Shown here one piece after another: positions 61,175 through 64,000 of a DNA stretch of 64,000 nt. The translations under genes and the position numbers were made by a program. This stretch comes from an uncultured Bacteroides sp. (GTDB lineage Bacteria > Bacteroidota > Bacteroidia > Bacteroidales > Bacteroidaceae). Position 1 is the stretch's first letter. Each line of letters starts with the position of its first letter. Below the pieces are notes generated by a model, which saw only the letters and a list, made by a program, of their open reading frames with translations, made no database searches and was not told where the DNA came from. The DNA lies in the NCBI RefSeq assembly GCF_959029255.1, contig NZ_CAUFUE010000002.1, forward strand, positions 62,001-126,000, in the 5' to 3' direction.

Positions 61175-61606
61175 ATGGAAGAAATTCAATTTAACCACAC
61201 CCTGCCCATACAACTACGCTTTAACGATGTTGATAAATTCGGGCATGTCAACAATACGGTCTACTTCTCTTTTTATGATTTAGGTAAGACGGAATATTTC
61301 GCTTCCGTATGTCCTCACGTCGATTGGCAGAAAGACGGCATCGTTGTCGTACACATCGAGGCGGATTTTCTAGCACAGATTTACGGTTCAGACCACATAG
61401 CCGTACAGACCGCCGTCACAAAGATAGGAACCAAGAGTTTTCACCTTGCCCAACGGGTCATCGACACAGAAACACGTGAAGTGAAATGCACCTGCACTTC
61501 CGTTATGGTGACATACGACCTCACCAAGCATGCATCCAAACCTCTGACGGAAGAATGGATTGAAGCTATCTGCAACTATGAGGGGCGGGATTTGAGAAAG
61601 AAATAA
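61175..61606 (+). CDS. Hot-dog fold acyl-CoA thioesterase
   Basis: A 143-residue 4HBT/YbgC-FadM-type protein. The opening LRFNDVDKFGHVNNTVYFSF carries the catalytic Asp of the DxxGHVNN pattern, and the rest follows the hot-dog fold (FLAQIYGSDHIAVQTAVTKI, SFHLAQRVIDTETREVKCTC). It should hydrolyse acyl-CoA or acyl-ACP thioesters. It ends three bases from the stop of the convergent AraC-type gene, with no room for a separate terminator. Confidence 0.88.
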   Translation: MEEIQFNHTLPIQLRFNDVDKFGHVNNTVYFSFYDLGKTEYFASVCPHVDWQKDGIVVVHIEADFLAQIYGSDHIAVQTAVTKIGTKSFHLAQRVIDTETREVKCTCTSVMVTYDLTKHASKPLTEEWIEAICNYEGRDLRKK

Positions 61607-61609
61607 GGT

Positions 61610-62770
61610 TTACTTCACCCGGTTCTGCTTACGGAACTCGATAGGCGTACATCCTTTCCAACTCTTGAATTGGCGGGACAGGTTTTTAAAATCAGATAGC
61701 CCCACCTGCATGGCAAGGTCTGCTATCGGTTCATTGCCCGCCAGCAATAATTGAGAAAAACGTTCCATCCGCAAATCAGAGACATACTGATAGATGGACT
61801 GTCCCGTCACTTGCCTGAAACGAACCTCCAACAGTCGTCTGGATAGCGGAACTTGTTTCACAATATCTTCCACATTAATTTTATTCGCCAGATTCTGGTG
61901 GATATATCTCAATGCCGCCAATATGGCAGGATTATCAGTAGCATAGATATCAGTGGAAAGCCTGTTTACAATCGTAACCGGTTGTATGATGACATCTTCA
62001 TAAGCGCTCTCTTTATCCTGCATCAATTTATCAATCAACCGTGCGGCTTCATATCCGCCTTTCACTATATTCAGGCTCACGCTGGATAACGGCGGCTCGG
62101 ACAAACTGCAAATAATCTCATCATTATCCACCCCTAATACAGAAATCTCTTCGGGAATATGAATACCCAGTACCCGGCAGACCTCCATTATCCTATTGCC
62201 TTGCGTATCATCGCAAGCCATCAAAGCCACGGGATGCGGCAATGATTTAATCCAATCGGTCAAAGGCTCCGACTCATAATACCACAAGTTTTCCAAAGGT
62301 TGTTTCTGATACTCAAAGAAACTGTTTCCAAAACCTTTCTCCGTAACCCGGTCACGAAAGCCCATGCAACGTTCTTCCGACCACACCACATCTTTGTAAC
62401 CGTAGAATGCAAAATTCCTGAAACCTTTCTGCAAAAAGAAGTCGGCGGCCATCTGTCCGGTCAGTTCATATTTACTTGTGATATTGGGAATCACAGAGAA
62501 GCGCGACTTGAAATCCTGCGCCAAAGCAACTATTCCGTTTTGACGAAACAGTTCCACTTCATCATCATCGTCAAACTGGGCTATGATGGCATCCGCTTCC
62601 CACTTCTTCGCCCACTTCAGCACACCGGGTATGCCATAAGTCTGTTTATAGGAAGGAGGCATTCTGCATACCACCCAGGGGTCACGCCCCTTGGAGTACT
62701 CCAGAATGCCTCTTAATAAGTTATGGGCAAATGCTTCTGTAAAATCAGTCAACAAGATTAACCTAATCAT
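61610..62770 (-). CDS. XylR-type AraC-family transcriptional regulator
   Basis: A 386-residue regulator with a periplasmic-binding-protein-like sugar-sensing domain (about 1-265: IRLILLTDFTEAFAHNLLRG, PVALMACDDTQGNRIMEVCR, ISVLGVDNDEIICSLSEPPL) and a C-terminal AraC DNA-binding domain with two helix-turn-helix units (about 285-386: INVEDIVKQVPLSRRLLEVR and IADLAMQVGLSDFKNLSRQF). This is the layout of E. coli XylR. It probably binds a sugar and controls sugar-use genes; the target is not next to it, unless it acts on the neighbouring utilisation locus. The nuclease-like gene ends 20 bases upstream of its start. Confidence 0.9.
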   Translation of the reverse strand: MIRLILLTDFTEAFAHNLLRGILEYSKGRDPWVVCRMPPSYKQTYGIPGVLKWAKKWEADAIIAQFDDDDEVELFRQNGIVALAQDFKSRFSVIPNITSKYELTGQMAADFFLQKGFRNFAFYGYKDVVWSEERCMGFRDRVTEKGFGNSFFEYQKQPLENLWYYESEPLTDWIKSLPHPVALMACDDTQGNRIMEVCRVLGIHIPEEISVLGVDNDEIICSLSEPPLSSVSLNIVKGGYEAARLIDKLMQDKESAYEDVIIQPVTIVNRLSTDIYATDNPAILAALRYIHQNLANKINVEDIVKQVPLSRRLLEVRFRQVTGQSIYQYVSDLRMERFSQLLLAGNEPIADLAMQVGLSDFKNLSRQFKSWKGCTPIEFRKQNRVK

Positions 62771-62790
62771 AATGCCCGCAAGATAATTAT

Positions 62791-63876
62791 TTATTTTACT
62801 ATAAAAATGATATCAGCCAAACTAGTATAGATGTTTTTCTTAAACACAAAACGCACTTCCTTGAGTGAATTTTCATCAAAATTATCCAAATAGTTATTAA
62901 TCTTTGGCTCTATCAATGAAAAAGAACGCTTCATTTTCCAAGATTGGTTCATATCCGTTGAATCAACAAGAATGACGAACAACCTATTTTCCGCTCCAAA
63001 TCGCATTTCTCCCTGGTTGGTATAAAGCCATGTCATAAGTTCCATAACATCAGTTTGCGCTTCGTTTACAACTTCCCGACGCTTATTCTTCAGTACATTA
63101 AGAATTTCCTCATGCCCCTGTTCCAATAACTTTTCCGAAAGAATATACATTTGTTGTGATTCCGTGAGAGAATTGTCTACCGTAATATGCACCTGTTTGG
63201 CCTGCTGTTTCAGCCAAGAAAGTTCTCTCTTACCAAGCTTAATCTTCAGTTTTTCCTCCATATATTGATTAGGGAAATATGTAACTTTTAGATCTACCGG
63301 ATTATTGTTTATGAAAAAATCAACACTTTTAATTTCTCCAACAGCAGAAATCACCTTATTATGACGTTTAAAAAGAGATTCGATGAGATATGAGGTCCAA
63401 TTGTTATACCAACTTGTCTGTACGTAATTCCATGCATTTTCTGAAATTTCAGTTTGCTTGCCCGCTAATTCTTCATAATTACTGATTACTTTTACATATC
63501 TGCTCACCAAATGTTTATCCAAAGAATTATTTTGGTCTCCACCCCAAGCGTAATATTGAATCTTATATAAGTCCTCTTTAAGTTTGTCTTCATCAATCCC
63601 CATTGCATCATACCAATTGTGGTTCTTCACTCGTAAGTAGCAGTCAAGCATCCGCATTGCATTGGGAAGGGTTTCCAACAATTCAAACAACTCAACATTT
63701 TGCGCCGCAATCTTAGTTGAAGCAAGCGCAAGATTGTTGTCCGCAAGGAATTGTCCTATTTGCTTGCTACGACATACAGCACGTGTTTTAAGCCACAGCA
63801 GTCCATTTTCATTGTGATTAAATGCAAATAGATTCTGCGTTCTGAATGCTTCATCCCATTTTTCAAAATTAGTCAT
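62791..63876 (-). CDS. Candidate PD-(D/E)XK nuclease, possibly a restriction enzyme
   Basis: From ATG 63876 the product has 361 residues and no signal peptide. I do not recognise a named family. The middle shows a nuclease-like core: Glu166 in SYLIESLFKRHN, Asp186 in IKSVDFFINN and Asp195-x-Lys197 in PVDLKVTYFP, which fits the PD-(D/E)XK arrangement of many type II restriction enzymes. The C-terminal half is rich in charged helices. It starts 10 bases after the end of another minus-strand gene at the window edge, as nuclease and partner genes often do. The longer frame to 63918 overlaps that gene, so the shorter start is used. Confidence 0.6.
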   Translation of the reverse strand: MTNFEKWDEAFRTQNLFAFNHNENGLLWLKTRAVCRSKQIGQFLADNNLALASTKIAAQNVELFELLETLPNAMRMLDCYLRVKNHNWYDAMGIDEDKLKEDLYKIQYYAWGGDQNNSLDKHLVSRYVKVISNYEELAGKQTEISENAWNYVQTSWYNNWTSYLIESLFKRHNKVISAVGEIKSVDFFINNNPVDLKVTYFPNQYMEEKLKIKLGKRELSWLKQQAKQVHITVDNSLTESQQMYILSEKLLEQGHEEILNVLKNKRREVVNEAQTDVMELMTWLYTNQGEMRFGAENRLFVILVDSTDMNQSWKMKRSFSLIEPKINNYLDNFDENSLKEVRFVFKKNIYTSLADIIFIVK

Positions 63877-63886
63877 TACATAAAGT

Positions 63887-64000
63887 TTATCTTGTTGTAC
63901 AAACCAAAAGTATCTCACTGCTCCCTGCTACACTACCTTTACCACCGCGACCTGCACCATACTTTTTCCTTTCAATACTGACTTTACGATAAGGTGTAAT
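63887..64000 (-). CDS. 3' end of a gene continuing beyond the window
   Basis: An open minus-strand frame gives the last 37 residues, beginning ITPYRKVSIERKKYGAGRGG and ending SEILLVCTTR before TAA at 63887. The basic, Gly-rich tail followed by a hydrophobic strand is too short to classify. It is 10 bases from the nuclease-like gene, so it may encode its partner, for example a DNA methyltransferase; the visible part cannot show this. Confidence 0.55.
   Translation of the reverse strand: MTPYRKVSIERKKYGAGRGGKGSVAGSSEILLVCTTR

Noticed and set aside
1..64000. Prophage or integrative element
   Set aside because: No integrase, transposase, capsid, portal, relaxase or tRNA attachment site was found; the ORF6N remnant is the only mobile-DNA-like gene.

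Overview
The window looks like chromosome from a gut Bacteroides or close relative (Bacteroidales). The signs are SusC/SusD pairs, FecR anti-sigma proteins with DUF4974 domains, hybrid LytTR two-component pairs, DUF4249/DUF4827/DUF2027 proteins that are typical of this order, lipoprotein signals, and many intergenic copies of the Bacteroidetes -7 promoter element TAnnTTTG. No rRNA, tRNA, CRISPR array, transposase or prophage genes are visible.

Layout. 1-411: 5' part of a DUF2264-type gene (minus). 680-3775: exported GH2 beta-galactosidase. 4005-10560: hemW, then an ECF sigma factor, a 330-bp nested palindromic repeat, a short FecR-like anti-sigma protein, a TonB-dependent receptor with an STN domain, and a DUF4249 lipoprotein, together a Fec-like trans-envelope signalling and uptake locus. 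10885-15212: small exported helical protein, a LytTR regulator with its TPR-histidine kinase, and an HU-like protein. 15625-15932: a strong candidate structured RNA with its own promoter and terminator, folding into a ~184-nt rod that resembles 6S RNA. 16088-28125: an eleven-gene plus-strand cluster of eukaryotic-type phosphosignalling (four FHA proteins, two Ser/Thr kinases, one PP2C phosphatase) joined to a membrane-bound FHA-FHA-protease, a WG-repeat protein, an outer-membrane barrel, a lipoprotein and an unknown exported protein. This is the best candidate for an undescribed system. 28193-48648: mostly housekeeping (DUF2027-Smr, queA, NUDIX, glmM, DUF4827, DHH phosphoesterase, comEC, rpe, fmt, clc, tsaC/sua5) with a metal-efflux type operon (CzcA fused to TolC, adaptor, LytTR two-component pair). 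48749-60961: a polysaccharide utilisation locus: ECF sigma, FecR, SusC, SusD, GH2 and GH35. 61175-64000: thioesterase, XylR/AraC-type regulator, a PD-(D/E)XK nuclease candidate and the tail of a further gene.

How the parts fit. Two separate sigma/anti-sigma/TonB receptor sets (5.2-10.6 kb and 53.7-61 kb) couple outer-membrane uptake to transcription; the second drives two enzymes that remove beta-galactosyl residues. The FHA/kinase cluster appears to be a cytoplasmic phospho-threonine circuit whose membrane-anchored members place a trypsin-fold protease and sensor-like extensions in the periplasm. All identifications rest on reading motifs in the translated sequence; no database search was possible.
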